From: Oligoflexia bacterium
GTDB taxonomy: Bacteria > Bdellovibrionota > Bdellovibrionia > Bdellovibrionales > Bdellovibrionaceae
Assembly: GCA_016861345.1 (NCBI GenBank)
Contig: BOLD01000004.1
Location: 62,001 to 126,000, forward strand
Direction of reading: 5' to 3'
DNA length: 64,000 nucleotides
Part shown: positions 17,679-30,906 of the stretch, piece by piece
How positions within the stretch are numbered: position 1 is the stretch's first letter
How the letters are laid out: each line of letters opens with the position of its first letter
Made by a program: the position numbers and the translations under genes
Notes under the pieces: model-generated
Database searches by the model: none
Seen by the model: only the letters and a program-made list of their open reading frames with translations
What the model was told of the DNA's origin: nothing

Positions 17679-18002
17679 CTATCCCTTTAAATGCTCAAAA
17701 AATCGAATGTTCACTTCTTTAAATCTCTTAAAGATTGCAACGACCAGGGCTAATCCGACCGCCGCCTCTGCTGCGGCAATTGTCATAACGAAAAAGACCA
17801 TGACCTGGCCTTCAAGCAGGCCAAGATAGCGGCTAAAAGCGACAAAGCTCAGGTTAACCGCATTGAGCATCAGCTCAATGGACATCATCATCACAATGGC
17901 GTTTCGTCTTAACAAAACTCCCGCCATCCCCGTAACAAAAAGCAGGGAGGATAAAACAAGATAATGGGGCAGGCCAACTTCTAGGATAAAATTACTTGGC
18001 AT
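17679..18002 (-). CDS. nuoK: NADH-quinone oxidoreductase subunit K
   Basis: NuoK is a three-helix membrane subunit of complex I with conserved glutamates in proton translocation. The 107-residue form starting at ATG 18002 ([20 protein letters not shown], then [10 protein letters not shown] with a key Glu, then [13 protein letters not shown] with the second) matches the usual length of about 100. The frame extends 25 codons upstream, but AGGTGG lies just before ATG 18002, and the extra residues are basic and unlike the family. It overlaps the nuoJ stop by 11 bases. Confidence 0.95.
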   Translation of the reverse strand: MPSNFILEVGLPHYLVLSSLLFVTGMAGVLLRRNAIVMMMSIELMLNAVNLSFVAFSRYLGLLEGQVMVFFVMTIAAAEAAVGLALVVAIFKRFKEVNIRFFEHLKG

Positions 18003-18522
18003 GTGTGCCACCTTTCGAGCGCGCAAGCGCAACAGCTCCGACCGCCACGATGAGCAGCAGGGCGCCGAGAGCCTCAAAGCCTAACAAATATTGAGAGAAC
18101 AAAATTTTTCCAAGATCTTTTGTTGTATCGCCAGACATTGATACAAGCGGCGCTGTGCTGCTCTGTAGAAGAGTGCTCGCTGTTAATCCGATTGAGCCAA
18201 TCACCAATCCCGCAAGAATTCCAACAGAGCCAACCTTAAATGCTCCGGAAATTTTACCTCTGGTGAAGGCGTAAATTTCGTTTTTTAAGTCAAAGAGCAT
18301 GAGCACCATCACAAAAAGAACCATCACGGCTCCGGCATAAACAATGAGCTGCACGCCAGCCAAGAAGGTTGCATTCAGTGTCACAAAAAGCGCTCCAATT
18401 AAAACCATGGTCATCGCCAACGAAAGCGCCGAGAAAACGGGATTTGTCATCAGCACAACCATCAGTCCGCTAATCACAGTCAGAATTGCTAAAAACCAGA
18501 ATAAAAATACATCAGGACTCAC
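17992..18522 (-). CDS. nuoJ: NADH-quinone oxidoreductase subunit J
   Basis: NuoJ is a five-helix membrane subunit of complex I. The 176-residue product begins [31 protein letters not shown] and has the [28 protein letters not shown] helix containing the flexible pi-bulge region typical of NuoJ. It follows nuoH after 9 bases and overlaps nuoK by 11. nuoI, which separates nuoH and nuoJ in most bacteria, is absent here. Confidence 0.95.
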   Translation of the reverse strand: MSPDVFLFWFLAILTVISGLMVVLMTNPVFSALSLAMTMVLIGALFVTLNATFLAGVQLIVYAGAVMVLFVMVLMLFDLKNEIYAFTRGKISGAFKVGSVGILAGLVIGSIGLTASTLLQSSTAPLVSMSGDTTKDLGKILFSQYLLGFEALGALLLIVAVGAVALARSKGGTHAK

Positions 18523-18531
18523 TCTGCACCT

Positions 18532-19653
18532 CTATGCTTTAGCTATGTATAAAACAATTGCTGTCAAAATCGTGTTTCCAAGGGCCCAAGGAAGCATCGT
18601 TTTCCATCCCAGCTCCATGAGTTGGTCGTAGCGAAAACGAGGAAGCGTCCATCGAACCTGAATAAAAATCCACATAAAGACAGCAAGCTTAACTGTAAAT
18701 GAAACAAAGGTAATCAGGCTCACTAAGGCGCTCGCAGCGTTAGCACTCGAGGTAACACCAGCTGCCCACTGTTGAAGCTCAGGAATGGTTACGCCAGGAA
18801 TTCCATAGCCACCCAGATAAAACACGATCATCAGCGCAGATCCCACCATCATGTGGCCATATTCACCGATAAAGAAAAGAAGCATTTTAAATCCGCCGTA
18901 CTCGGTGTGAAATCCAGCGACCAGCTCGGCCTCGCCCTCGGCAAGGTCAAAGGGCAAGCGATTTGACTCTGCAAATGTTGCCGCGAAGAAAATCACAGCG
19001 CCAAGGGGTTGATAAAAAATTCCCCAGTTCGGCAACCAAGACAAATTCACTGCGTGGCCCATAAACGCAAACTGAAGCGAACCCTGCTGGGCAGCAACCA
19101 TCTCAGTTAAGTTAAATGTTCCATAAAGCAGAATCGCCCCGACAATTGCAAGGCCAAGAGCAAGCTCATAGCTCACAACCTGAGCTGTCGCGCGAAGAGC
19201 TCCCATCAGTGAATATTTATTTCCAGAGCCAAATCCCGCCATTAAAATCGAGTACACAGCCAATGAGGATGCGCCAAGCACGTAGACAATTCCAACATTC
19301 ACTTCAAAGCCCTGAATACGGAAAATGTATGAGTCCCACTGAAGTGGATATCCCAAGGGAATGGCCGCGAAAGCCAGCGTCGCCGGAACCAACGCCATAA
19401 CGGGTGCGCCGTAATATAAAAATCGAATTCCATGTTCAGGAATAAATTCTTCTTTAAATAAAAACTTAACCGCATCAGCCAAGAGCTGAAGAAGCCCCAG
19501 GGGTCCAACCCGATTTGGTCCAAAGCGATTTTGAATAAAGGCAGAGCCCCGGCGCTCTAGCCAAACAAGAACGGGAACGGCCTGCACCATAAGCAAAAAA
19601 ACAATAATTAACTTTACACAGTTGACTGTTATTTCAAAGATGTCATTTCCCAT
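18532..19653 (-). CDS. nuoH: NADH-quinone oxidoreductase subunit H
   Basis: NuoH forms part of the quinone-binding chamber at the joint of the two arms of complex I. The 373-residue product has about eight helices and the highly conserved LVWLERRGSAFIQNRFGPNRVGP loop, plus ESNRLPFDLAEGEAELVAGFHTEYGG, both contacting quinone. Membership in complex I, rather than a hydrogenase-type relative, is supported by flanking nuoA and nuoJ. It lies 3 bases after nuoA. Confidence 0.97.
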   Translation of the reverse strand: MGNDIFEITVNCVKLIIVFLLMVQAVPVLVWLERRGSAFIQNRFGPNRVGPLGLLQLLADAVKFLFKEEFIPEHGIRFLYYGAPVMALVPATLAFAAIPLGYPLQWDSYIFRIQGFEVNVGIVYVLGASSLAVYSILMAGFGSGNKYSLMGALRATAQVVSYELALGLAIVGAILLYGTFNLTEMVAAQQGSLQFAFMGHAVNLSWLPNWGIFYQPLGAVIFFAATFAESNRLPFDLAEGEAELVAGFHTEYGGFKMLLFFIGEYGHMMVGSALMIVFYLGGYGIPGVTIPELQQWAAGVTSSANAASALVSLITFVSFTVKLAVFMWIFIQVRWTLPRFRYDQLMELGWKTMLPWALGNTILTAIVLYIAKA

Positions 19654-19656
19654 GAT

Positions 19657-20022
19657 CTATTCCCAATCCAATGCTTTTGATTTTACTTCCCAGAACAACC
19701 CAAAAATAAAAACCAGAATAAAGGCCATCATTGAAATCAAAACAAAGAGCCCCTGCCCGCTGCTAATGAAATCACGAAACGTCGTGGCCCATGGGTACAT
19801 AAAAATAATTTCGATATCGAACACGATGAACAAAATCGCCGTCAGATAAAACTTAACCGAGATCTTTGTATCTTTCTTTTCTTGTGCGGGAATGCCGCAC
19901 TCATAGGTCTGCTGCTTGACAGGATCGTAGCTTCTCTTGCCCAGCTTCGAAGCGACAAATAACAAAAAACATCCAAAAATAATTACGAAAATCGTGATGA
20001 ATAGAACTCCGCCCAGTGGCAC
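19657..20022 (-). CDS. nuoA: NADH-quinone oxidoreductase subunit A
   Basis: NuoA is a three-helix membrane subunit near the quinone site of complex I. The 121-residue product has the QTYECGIP loop after the first helix and KFYLTAILFIVFDIEIIFMYPWA in the second, both family signatures. I prefer GTG 20022 because GGGAGGGG lies just upstream. The frame extends to 20088 with a Ser/Lys-rich leader that family members lack. It heads the operon and is divergent from mfd, so its promoter should be within 20023-20150. nuoB, C and D, which normally follow nuoA, are not here. Confidence 0.94.
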   Translation of the reverse strand: MPLGGVLFITIFVIIFGCFLLFVASKLGKRSYDPVKQQTYECGIPAQEKKDTKISVKFYLTAILFIVFDIEIIFMYPWATTFRDFISSGQGLFVLISMMAFILVFIFGLFWEVKSKALDWE

Positions 20023-20150
20023 AGCCCCTCCCTTTGATGATGCACATTTTGATGCAAAAGACTTTGGGCTCGAATATACCGACCTCATGCGTATTTTCCA
20101 AGAAATATGAGATGGAAAGATGAACTAAATAGTGGCAAGATCAGCGGATT

Positions 20151-23100
20151 ATGAAATTTGAGCAGATCGAGACAAGACTCGAGGCAATTTTAGATCGCGA
20201 ACTTTCGCTGGGTCACCAGCGACTGCGCGTGCGTGGGTCTTCCTCTGCTCTGAATCTCGCTCTTGTCTTGTGCAACAATACCTCTAAAAATATCAGCGGC
20301 TTGCCGCACCTGGTTGTTGTGCCGCGTATGTCAGATGCGCTTCGAGTTCAGCAGTGTCTTGCCTTTTTTAATCCATCGCATCAATCTGAAATTCTTCCTC
20401 ACTTCGATGTTTCGCCCTATGTCGGACTTTATCCCCGAGATCGATCGATTGCTGAACGTTTACGCTTTCTTTGGATGGCACAGTCCGCAAAACCAAATCA
20501 GATTTTCATCGCCCCGATTGGATCTTTGCTTCAGAAAACTCTTCCCTTTCGCGCCCTTTCCGAAAATTCACACACCTTCGGGGTTGGTGCAGAGCTGCCT
20601 GATGGGCTCTCTGAGTTTCTGAGTCAGATCGGATACCAATCTGCCCCCCTTGTTGAAGATGTGGGTCAGTTTGCGATTCGCGGCGGGATTGTAGATATTT
20701 TTTCACCCGCACACGCTCTGCCTGTGCGAATTGAGCTTTTTGGCGATCAGGTCGAGTCCCTTCGTTTTTTCAGTCCAACTGATCAGCGCTCCCAAGATCC
20801 TGTGACAGAGTTTCATCTTATTCCTTGCCGCGAGTATCTCTGGAAAGAGGCTGATGTTGAATCCTTAGTTTCCTCTTTTCGAAAAACGGTCGAGGGTCGC
20901 AGCGTTGATCAAAGTGAATATGAAGAAGCCCTTCGACATTTGAGTCGGAAAACTTCTTTTCCTGGAATTGATTTCTTACTGCCCTTCTTTTTCAAGCAAG
21001 TTGAATCTCCTTTGAATCATTTCTGCTCTGATCTCAACGTTTGGTTTATTGATCCGATGGAAATTTCTCGGCATGCAGACCAAATTTTTGCCGAAATGAA
21101 ATCTGATTTTGATTTAGCCAACAAGCAAGTTGTTCGTCCTCCGATTTCAAGCCTTTATGGTTCGCTTGACGATCTTGCTTTCTCGGGCGAGAGTTCTCAA
21201 ATCGAACTCACAACTCTCGATCTCGACGAGGCCGGAACCTCTGGCGATCAGTTTTATAAAATTGATTATCGCTCTGCCCCCGTCCATGAGCTGGCCAACC
21301 AGCTTCATGCCCAACTTCCGGGTAGCGAAGCCTGGCTATCGGCACTGAAGTCAAAAATAGGGGCCTGGAGACAGGGTGGCTATCGAATTTTTGTCGGAGT
21401 AAAAAACAAATCTCAAATTGAGCGACTCAGAATCTTTTTTGAAAAAATCGATTTGAAAATAGTTGTCCCAGAGCCCACCGATCTTTTCTGGCACTCTTGG
21501 CTTGAAGACCAGGACCGGGATTTACATCTTATCCATGTACTTCCGACCCTGTTGCCAGAAAGCTTACGCCTTGAGGATGAGCAACTTGTTTTTCTGCGTG
21601 ATGAGGATTTGCTTGGAAAGAAAATCAGAAGCGGAACAACCACCACATCCAAAGAAGATTTCCAGACAAAAGCAAAGCGGCTGAGCTTTGGCGATCTCAA
21701 GCCTGGTGATTGCGTCGTCCATGTTCTTCATGGAATTGGCGTTTATGATGGTTTGAAAATCATGTCGATCAATGGAGTGGAATCTGAGTTTATTCAGATC
21801 AGCTACAAAGACAAAGACAAGCTCTATTTGCCCGTTTACCGTGTTGGTCAAATTCAAAAATACTCCGGGCTCGCGCAGACAGCTCCGCTTGATAAGCTTG
21901 GTGGAACATCTTGGGAGAAAACAAAAACAAAAGTTCGCGGCCACCTGCGCGACATTGCCTCTGAACTGCTTGAACTCTATGCCAAACGAGCAGAGATGCA
22001 TCGACCCGCATTGAGGTTGGATGAGAATGCCTTTGCCTCTTTCGAGATGGGCTTTCCCTATGACGAAACCGATGATCAATTGAGATCAATCCGTGATATC
22101 GTTCATGATTTTACCCACACAAAACCCATGGATCGCCTGATCTGCGGCGACGTTGGCTTTGGTAAAACAGAAATCGCTATGCGCGCGACATTTCTAGCAG
22201 CTCACAATAAAAAACAGGTCGCCGTGCTTGCTCCAACAACTGTTTTAAGTTTTCAACACTATGAGACCTTCAAAAAAAGATTTGCCGGATGGAATTTTGA
22301 AATTCGGGAGCTCAATCGTTTTGTCTCAAATGCTGATGCGAAGAAGACAATTGCAGAACTCAAAGAAGGCAAGGTCGACATCTTAATCGGAACTCATCGC
22401 CTACTTAGTAAGGACGTTGTTTTTAAAGATCTCGGGCTGCTTATTGTTGATGAAGAACAAAAGTTTGGGGTCGCCCATAAAGAGAAGATTCGAAAACTTC
22501 GTACGGGGGTCGACACGCTTGCTATGTCTGCCACCCCAATTCCCCGCACCCTTAACATGAGTCTTGTTGGCATTCGCGATCTCAGCCTGATCAACACGGC
22601 TCCTGTCGATCGGCTGCCAACGCGTACATTTATCAGCAAGTGGGATGATGAATCCATACGAAAGGCGATCTCTTCAGAAATTAGTCGTGGCGGTCAGGTT
22701 TACTTTATTCATAATCGTGTTCAAAGTATTTACTCTATTGCTGACCGAGTTCGCAGCCTTGTTCCAGAGGCCCGAATTAAAATCGGACACGGCCAAATGA
22801 ATGAAGATGAGCTTGAAAAAACCATGGTTCAATTTTTCCACAGAGAAATTGATGTTTTAATTTGCACCACGATTGTTGAGTCCGGGATGGATGTTCCCAC
22901 TGCAAACACCATGTTTATTGATGATGCCCATATGATGGGACTCAGTCAGCTTTATCAGCTTCGCGGGCGTGTTGGCCGAAGCAAGCAGCGAGCTTATTGC
23001 TACTTGATTCTTCCAAAAGATAAAAAAATCGACAAAGATGCTCAAGAGCGCTTACGTGTGATTCAAGAAAATACAGCTCTTGGTAGCGGAATTCGCGTCG

Positions 23101-23681
23101 CTCAGTATGACCTTGAGCTTCGTGGCGCGGGCGACTTGCTTGGCGAGGAACAATCAGGGCACATTAATGCTGTCGGATACGAACTGTATATGGATCTTCT
23201 TGAAGAGGCTATCCATCAACTTAAGGGAGAACCTTCAGATGACGCAACTGTTGATCCAGAAATCAATCTTCGCATTCCGGCCCTGATTCCAGATAAATAT
23301 ATTGCCGACATTCGCTTACGTTTAACTTATTACAAGGCCCTTTCTGAAATACGTTCTCACGAAGATCTTGAGAAAATTGAAGAAGAATTAAGAGATCAGT
23401 TCGGAGAAATTCCTGAGCCTACGCTCAATCTTATGGGCCTGATGCTGATTCGAGCACAATGCAAAGATCTCGGCGTCCGCGATCTTTCTGCGGGGTTAAA
23501 AAACATTTCTTTAATTTTCACAGAAAAAACAAAATTAAAACCAGAAACTGTGATTTCACTAGCCATGAAAGAAAATAAAAAATATTCGCTTACCCCTGAT
23601 AACAGATTAAATATTCGAATGAATAACATCACCTGGCCTGGCGTTTACGAAGAGCTTTCTTATTTACTGAAGCTTATTTAG
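20151..23681 (+). CDS. mfd: Mfd transcription-repair coupling factor
   Basis: Mfd is a translocase that removes RNA polymerase stalled at DNA damage and recruits UvrA. The 1176-residue product has the UvrB-homology N-terminal module (GIVDIFSP and VRIELFGDQVESLRFF about residues 180-210), the RNA-polymerase-interacting CarD-like domain (LKPGDCVVHVLHGIGVYDGL about 520-540), superfamily 2 helicase motifs (GDVGFGKTEIAMRA, VDEEQKFGV, SATPIPRTL, the QLRGRVGRSKQRAYCYL motif VI) and the C-terminal TRCF domain. Length and order match the family. It is monocistronic and divergent from nuoA. The ATG at 20151 has only a weak ribosome site. Confidence 0.98.
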   Translation: MKFEQIETRLEAILDRELSLGHQRLRVRGSSSALNLALVLCNNTSKNISGLPHLVVVPRMSDALRVQQCLAFFNPSHQSEILPHFDVSPYVGLYPRDRSIAERLRFLWMAQSAKPNQIFIAPIGSLLQKTLPFRALSENSHTFGVGAELPDGLSEFLSQIGYQSAPLVEDVGQFAIRGGIVDIFSPAHALPVRIELFGDQVESLRFFSPTDQRSQDPVTEFHLIPCREYLWKEADVESLVSSFRKTVEGRSVDQSEYEEALRHLSRKTSFPGIDFLLPFFFKQVESPLNHFCSDLNVWFIDPMEISRHADQIFAEMKSDFDLANKQVVRPPISSLYGSLDDLAFSGESSQIELTTLDLDEAGTSGDQFYKIDYRSAPVHELANQLHAQLPGSEAWLSALKSKIGAWRQGGYRIFVGVKNKSQIERLRIFFEKIDLKIVVPEPTDLFWHSWLEDQDRDLHLIHVLPTLLPESLRLEDEQLVFLRDEDLLGKKIRSGTTTTSKEDFQTKAKRLSFGDLKPGDCVVHVLHGIGVYDGLKIMSINGVESEFIQISYKDKDKLYLPVYRVGQIQKYSGLAQTAPLDKLGGTSWEKTKTKVRGHLRDIASELLELYAKRAEMHRPALRLDENAFASFEMGFPYDETDDQLRSIRDIVHDFTHTKPMDRLICGDVGFGKTEIAMRATFLAAHNKKQVAVLAPTTVLSFQHYETFKKRFAGWNFEIRELNRFVSNADAKKTIAELKEGKVDILIGTHRLLSKDVVFKDLGLLIVDEEQKFGVAHKEKIRKLRTGVDTLAMSATPIPRTLNMSLVGIRDLSLINTAPVDRLPTRTFISKWDDESIRKAISSEISRGGQVYFIHNRVQSIYSIADRVRSLVPEARIKIGHGQMNEDELEKTMVQFFHREIDVLICTTIVESGMDVPTANTMFIDDAHMMGLSQLYQLRGRVGRSKQRAYCYLILPKDKKIDKDAQERLRVIQENTALGSGIRVAQYDLELRGAGDLLGEEQSGHINAVGYELYMDLLEEAIHQLKGEPSDDATVDPEINLRIPALIPDKYIADIRLRLTYYKALSEIRSHEDLEKIEEELRDQFGEIPEPTLNLMGLMLIRAQCKDLGVRDLSAGLKNISLIFTEKTKLKPETVISLAMKENKKYSLTPDNRLNIRMNNITWPGVYEELSYLLKLI

Positions 23682-23702
23682 TTCCGACCGTATTGTCAGC
23701 TC

Positions 23703-24455
23703 TTAGAATTCAAGTCTCAGGCCCGCTCCATATTCCCAATCTGTCTGCAGATCTGTGTCGCTCGCCTGAGTTGAGGTTTGGTATTTGATCGCATAAACAT
23801 CCACCATCGTTGCGACAAGGCCGCCCTCGTGATAGGCGCGGCGGCTGGCGCTCTCGTCCAGCCAGTTCAGATAAAAATGAATTCCGGCAGAGTATGCACT
23901 TGTTAGAGCTGTCGACTTTGCAACACTGTGGCCATCAAGCCCACTTGTCTCTTTATGATCAAAAGTAAAAGCCTGTACAGATGCATAAGGAGCAAAGTAG
24001 GGCTCAGCAAAAAGTGTGTCCATTGAATACATCAGGGCTGCGCCCTTTTTCTGAAGGCTCAGCGTAACCCTATCTCCGGAGCGGCCATCCTGTATTGATC
24101 CCTGCCCATAAATGAGGTCAAGCCCAAGTGAGCCAATTGGCGTGTTCCACTGAGGGCCAAGCTGGATTTGATTTATCGCAACTTTTGATTTTCCAAAAAT
24201 ATCTTCGAATGTTGCCACATAAAGAGCGCTATCGGCGCTATGAAAAAACAAGGTCTCGCTTGTTACGGCAAAACGAACTGACCAGGGTCCTCGCTTTGTT
24301 TGATAGGGGGCTGTCGCGTCTGCTGGGATGTGAACTTCCACCAATTCATTCTCTTGCTGACCCTGGGCCAAAGGCGCTATCAGAAGGGTTGCCACGGAAA
24401 TAAATGCGACTAAACACACACGACAATAGTTCATAAGAAGTCTGTATTGCGGCAT
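23703..24455 (-). CDS. Exported, probably outer-membrane beta-barrel protein of unknown function
   Basis: I do not recognise a family. The 250-residue product has a signal peptide (hydrophobic CLVAFISVATLLIAPLAQG, cleavage near residue 32) and a mature part of alternating polar and hydrophobic strands with many aromatic residues. It ends in LRLEF, a C-terminal phenylalanine typical of outer-membrane barrels. Start choice is uncertain: ATG 24455 or ATG 24434 (MNYCRVCL), neither with a convincing ribosome site. It is convergent with mfd (21 bases apart) and divergent from the glycosidase gene, with only 40 bases between. Confidence 0.6.
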   Translation of the reverse strand: MPQYRLLMNYCRVCLVAFISVATLLIAPLAQGQQENELVEVHIPADATAPYQTKRGPWSVRFAVTSETLFFHSADSALYVATFEDIFGKSKVAINQIQLGPQWNTPIGSLGLDLIYGQGSIQDGRSGDRVTLSLQKKGAALMYSMDTLFAEPYFAPYASVQAFTFDHKETSGLDGHSVAKSTALTSAYSAGIHFYLNWLDESASRRAYHEGGLVATMVDVYAIKYQTSTQASDTDLQTDWEYGAGLRLEF

Positions 24456-24495
24456 CCTTGTTCCACCAGTGAGAAAAAATAATTAAATTAGTTCT

Positions 24496-26094
24496 ATGAC
24501 AAATTTATCCTCTTTTTTAAGGGGTGTCCTTATTCTTGTTTTCTTGTTTGGCCCTTCGGCGAGTCCAGCTTTTGACCGCGCCCATCAAATGAGTCTTGAA
24601 AATCGCATCGGTCAGCTTTTCATGCTGGGTATTCCTGACGATGGAGAATCTCTGAGCGATTATACAAAAACTCTCATCACAAAAGTGCGCCCAGGTGGAA
24701 TTATTTTATTTAAAAGAAATATTAAGTCTCTCCGACAGGTTTCTTTATTAAACGAAAGCTTGCAAAAATACTCTGTCGCTCACAACGGCACTCCGCTGCT
24801 CATCGCTCTTGATCAAGAGGGCGGTCGCGTCGTCCGTATCAAAACCACTCCCGCACTTCCCTCGCCTTTAGCGGTCGGAAACACGCGAGATCCCCAGATT
24901 GCCTTTCAGCTTGCTCTTGCGAGCGGAAAAATTCTTCGTGGACTTGGGTTTAATATGAACCTGGCTCCCGTGCTTGATACAATTCCGGATGATGGGCAAT
25001 CTTTTATCGGCGAGCGCTCCTTTGGCTCAGACCCAGCTCTTGTTTCAAGAATGGGACTTGCCTCTGCTCAGGGCATGCTCACGGCTCGCGTCCTTCCAAC
25101 AGCGAAGCACTTTCCCGGCAGTGGTCAGTTCGCTGGAGATCCCCATCAGAAGCGCGTTGTTTCAAATGTTGAAAACAAATCTCTTTTACATGTCGGAGTG
25201 CAACCCTTTCAAGAATTTGGATCGCTCTTTCCCTCGGCACTGATGCTTTCCCATGTTGCCTATCCACAAATTGATTCTTCATCTCTTCCAGCAACATTTT
25301 CACAAAATATTATCGAGGGCCTTCTTCGAAAAAATCTTGATTACCAAGGCCTGGTCTTAACGGATGATTTACAAATGGGCGGAGCAAAGATTTTTTCAGG
25401 CATTGATTCGGCGGCTACAGCTTCGCTCAGTGCTGGTGCGGATATGCTGATGATCACCTGGTCGGCTAACAAGCAGTCCAGCGCCTACCAATCTGTTCTG
25501 AAGGCTGCGACTTCTAAAATAATCACACAGTCATCCATCAATAATAAAGTTGATCGAATATTAAAAATTAAGGGAATTTTGCAGCCCTCTCTTCATCGCC
25601 GACATCCCAGCTGGGCAGAGGATTCTGTAGAAGATCTTGAGCTGCAAAAGCTGGATGAAAAAATTCTCGACATTAATCTTTCACGTGAAATCAAAAAAAT
25701 TCCTGAGCTCCGTGAAAATGATGCTCTTGTTCTTATTTCAAGTAACGCACACTTTCGGTGGCAATTTGAGAGAAGTCTTAATCGACCGATTCAGCAGATT
25801 GAAATTAGTCGAAAAAATTCTCGATCTTTTTTAAATGGGTTGAGGTCAATTATCAGCAAAAACAACAGCACCACTTTTTTACTTCCTATATTTTCTGTTG
25901 GATATGCCCGGTGGGCAGAGTCTTTGCCTGACGATATTCGTTCAAAAGTTATTGTCGTGAATGCGGGTCCACCTGGTTTATTCAAACGACCGGCATTTAA
26001 GACTGTACTTGAAATCAATCACCCACATCAGAATCTGGGGCGACGACTCGGAGAGCTTCTCTCGCAGAGAAACTCTCGCTTAGCAAAATTCTAG
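24496..26094 (+). CDS. Exported NagZ-like glycoside hydrolase family 3 (beta-N-acetylhexosaminidase)
   Basis: GH3 NagZ enzymes remove N-acetylglucosamine from peptidoglycan fragments. The 532-residue product begins with a signal-peptide-like segment (about residues 1-26). A TIM-barrel catalytic domain follows (about 30-360) with LIALDQEGGRVVR, KHFPG at 204-208, the Asp215/His217 acid-base dyad (GDPH) and the nucleophile loop TDDLQMGG (Asp290). A C-terminal domain of about 170 residues is absent from the 340-residue cytoplasmic NagZ of E. coli but recalls two-domain Gram-positive secreted forms. The usual KHFPGHG reads KHFPGSG. An exported form would act on periplasmic or prey peptidoglycan. 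It is convergent with atpC, 4 bases away. Confidence 0.85.
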   Translation: MTNLSSFLRGVLILVFLFGPSASPAFDRAHQMSLENRIGQLFMLGIPDDGESLSDYTKTLITKVRPGGIILFKRNIKSLRQVSLLNESLQKYSVAHNGTPLLIALDQEGGRVVRIKTTPALPSPLAVGNTRDPQIAFQLALASGKILRGLGFNMNLAPVLDTIPDDGQSFIGERSFGSDPALVSRMGLASAQGMLTARVLPTAKHFPGSGQFAGDPHQKRVVSNVENKSLLHVGVQPFQEFGSLFPSALMLSHVAYPQIDSSSLPATFSQNIIEGLLRKNLDYQGLVLTDDLQMGGAKIFSGIDSAATASLSAGADMLMITWSANKQSSAYQSVLKAATSKIITQSSINNKVDRILKIKGILQPSLHRRHPSWAEDSVEDLELQKLDEKILDINLSREIKKIPELRENDALVLISSNAHFRWQFERSLNRPIQQIEISRKNSRSFLNGLRSIISKNNSTTFLLPIFSVGYARWAESLPDDIRSKVIVVNAGPPGLFKRPAFKTVLEINHPHQNLGRRLGELLSQRNSRLAKF

Positions 26095-26098
26095 ATTG

Positions 26099-26509
26099 CT
26101 ACTGTGCTTTCTCTGAAAGAAAGGCGGCCTCGGCTCGAAGCCGATCAATATCACCCATAACTTTAACCAACTGTTCATCGGTTAACGTCTCAGTCATTAA
26201 GCGCTCTTCGCTTTCTTTGAGGTGATCTTGAACTGCTTTTGGATCAATCTCGTCAGCAGCAACGGCCGTCTCGGCAAGGACAGAAACGCCCTCTGCACTG
26301 ACTTGGCAATAGCCCCAGCTGATCACAAGTCTTTTAGAGTCTCCAGTCTTTAGCTTATATTTCAAAACTCCAGCGCCCAATGAAGTCATCAGTGGAGCGT
26401 GGCCTGGAAGAATATGCAGCTCGCCTCTGAAGGCTGGAAGAGTAATCTCTTCCAGCTCAACATCTGCAAGAACCTTTTTATCTGGAGTTGCAAAAAACAA
26501 CTTAAACAT
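26099..26509 (-). CDS. atpC: ATP synthase F1 epsilon subunit
   Basis: Epsilon is part of the central stalk and can inhibit ATP hydrolysis. The 136-residue product has the N-terminal beta sandwich (LPAFRGELHILPGHAPLMTSLGAGVLKY) and a C-terminal helical hairpin rich in Glu and Arg. It is the last gene of the atpF'FHAGDC operon, 7 bases after atpD. No terminator is obvious in the 4 bases before the convergent glycosidase gene. Confidence 0.96.
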   Translation of the reverse strand: MFKLFFATPDKKVLADVELEEITLPAFRGELHILPGHAPLMTSLGAGVLKYKLKTGDSKRLVISWGYCQVSAEGVSVLAETAVAADEIDPKAVQDHLKESEERLMTETLTDEQLVKVMGDIDRLRAEAAFLSEKAQ

Positions 26510-26516
26510 AAATTCC

Positions 26517-27929
<1,413 letters not shown>

Positions 27930-27943
27930 TTAATTCAATTCAA

Positions 27944-28831
27944 TTATTTAAGAGATTCCGCACCACTGACGATTTCAATAAGCTCAGTCGTGATCTTCTC
28001 TTGTCTCAACTTGTTGTAAGTCAGAGTTAATTTGTTCAACACGTCTCGGGCATTGTTTGTTGCGTTTTCCATGGCCGTCATTCTGGCGCCATGCTCGGCC
28101 GCAACACTCTCTGCCATACATCTAAACACTTGGACGCTAAAATGCTTCACGAGCAGCTGGTCAATGACCCTCTCTGGGTCAGGTTCATAAATCATGTCGG
28201 TCGAGAATCCTGGTATTGGGCCAGCGTCGCCCAAATCAAGGGTTTGCTTAGTCAAATCAACTGGCAACAAGGTCTCACAAACAACTTTCTGAGAAATTGC
28301 CGATTTGAACTCGTTGTAAACCATTCGGATTTCGTCATAGTGACCATCGAGATAGTTTTGCATAGCTTTTTCAGCAACCCCAGACGCAAGATCATAAGAA
28401 ATGTCCTTGTCTAGTTTTGTAATCGTGTCGACGACGCTGACGCTTCGTTTTGCAAAGTAATCAGCGGCCTTGCGGCCAATAAATATGATGTCTGTCTTTT
28501 CATATTTATCTGAGTTCTGCTTCAAATACTGCTCAGTGAATTTAATAATGTTCCCGTTAAATCCGCCGCAAAGTCCGCGATCAGACGTCAGGACCATGAG
28601 AAGGATTTTTTTTGGCTCAGGGCGCGACACCAGAAGTGGATGCGGTACTCTTTCCGTTACGGCAATGTTCGCAATTACTTTTAAAAGCGAGTGTGCGTAA
28701 GGGCGCATGTTCACAATCTGATGTTGGGCCTTTCGAAGCTTTGCAGCAGATACAAGCTTCATCGCTTTCGTGATCTGCTGTGTGTTCTTCGTTGTTTCAA
28801 TCCGTGCCCGGATATCTTTAAGGCTTGCCAT
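27944..28831 (-). CDS. atpG: ATP synthase F1 gamma subunit
   Basis: Gamma is the rotor shaft of F1. The 295-residue product has the two long terminal helices (ASLKDIRARIETTKNTQQITKAMKLVSAAKLRKA at the start and MTAMENATNNARDVLNKLTLTYNKLRQ at the end) and the SDRGLCGGFN signature (about residues 83-92). It lies between atpA (18 bases) and atpD. Confidence 0.98.
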   Translation of the reverse strand: MASLKDIRARIETTKNTQQITKAMKLVSAAKLRKAQHQIVNMRPYAHSLLKVIANIAVTERVPHPLLVSRPEPKKILLMVLTSDRGLCGGFNGNIIKFTEQYLKQNSDKYEKTDIIFIGRKAADYFAKRSVSVVDTITKLDKDISYDLASGVAEKAMQNYLDGHYDEIRMVYNEFKSAISQKVVCETLLPVDLTKQTLDLGDAGPIPGFSTDMIYEPDPERVIDQLLVKHFSVQVFRCMAESVAAEHGARMTAMENATNNARDVLNKLTLTYNKLRQEKITTELIEIVSGAESLK

Positions 28832-28849
28832 TTTGGTGTTGTCTCCTCA

Positions 28850-30902
<2,053 letters not shown>

Positions 30903-30906
<4 letters not shown>

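Noticed and set aside
21564..22079. A 171-codon minus-strand frame inside mfd
   Set aside because: It is antisense to the conserved mfd core, has no ribosome site or recognisable protein, and is a shadow of biased codon use.
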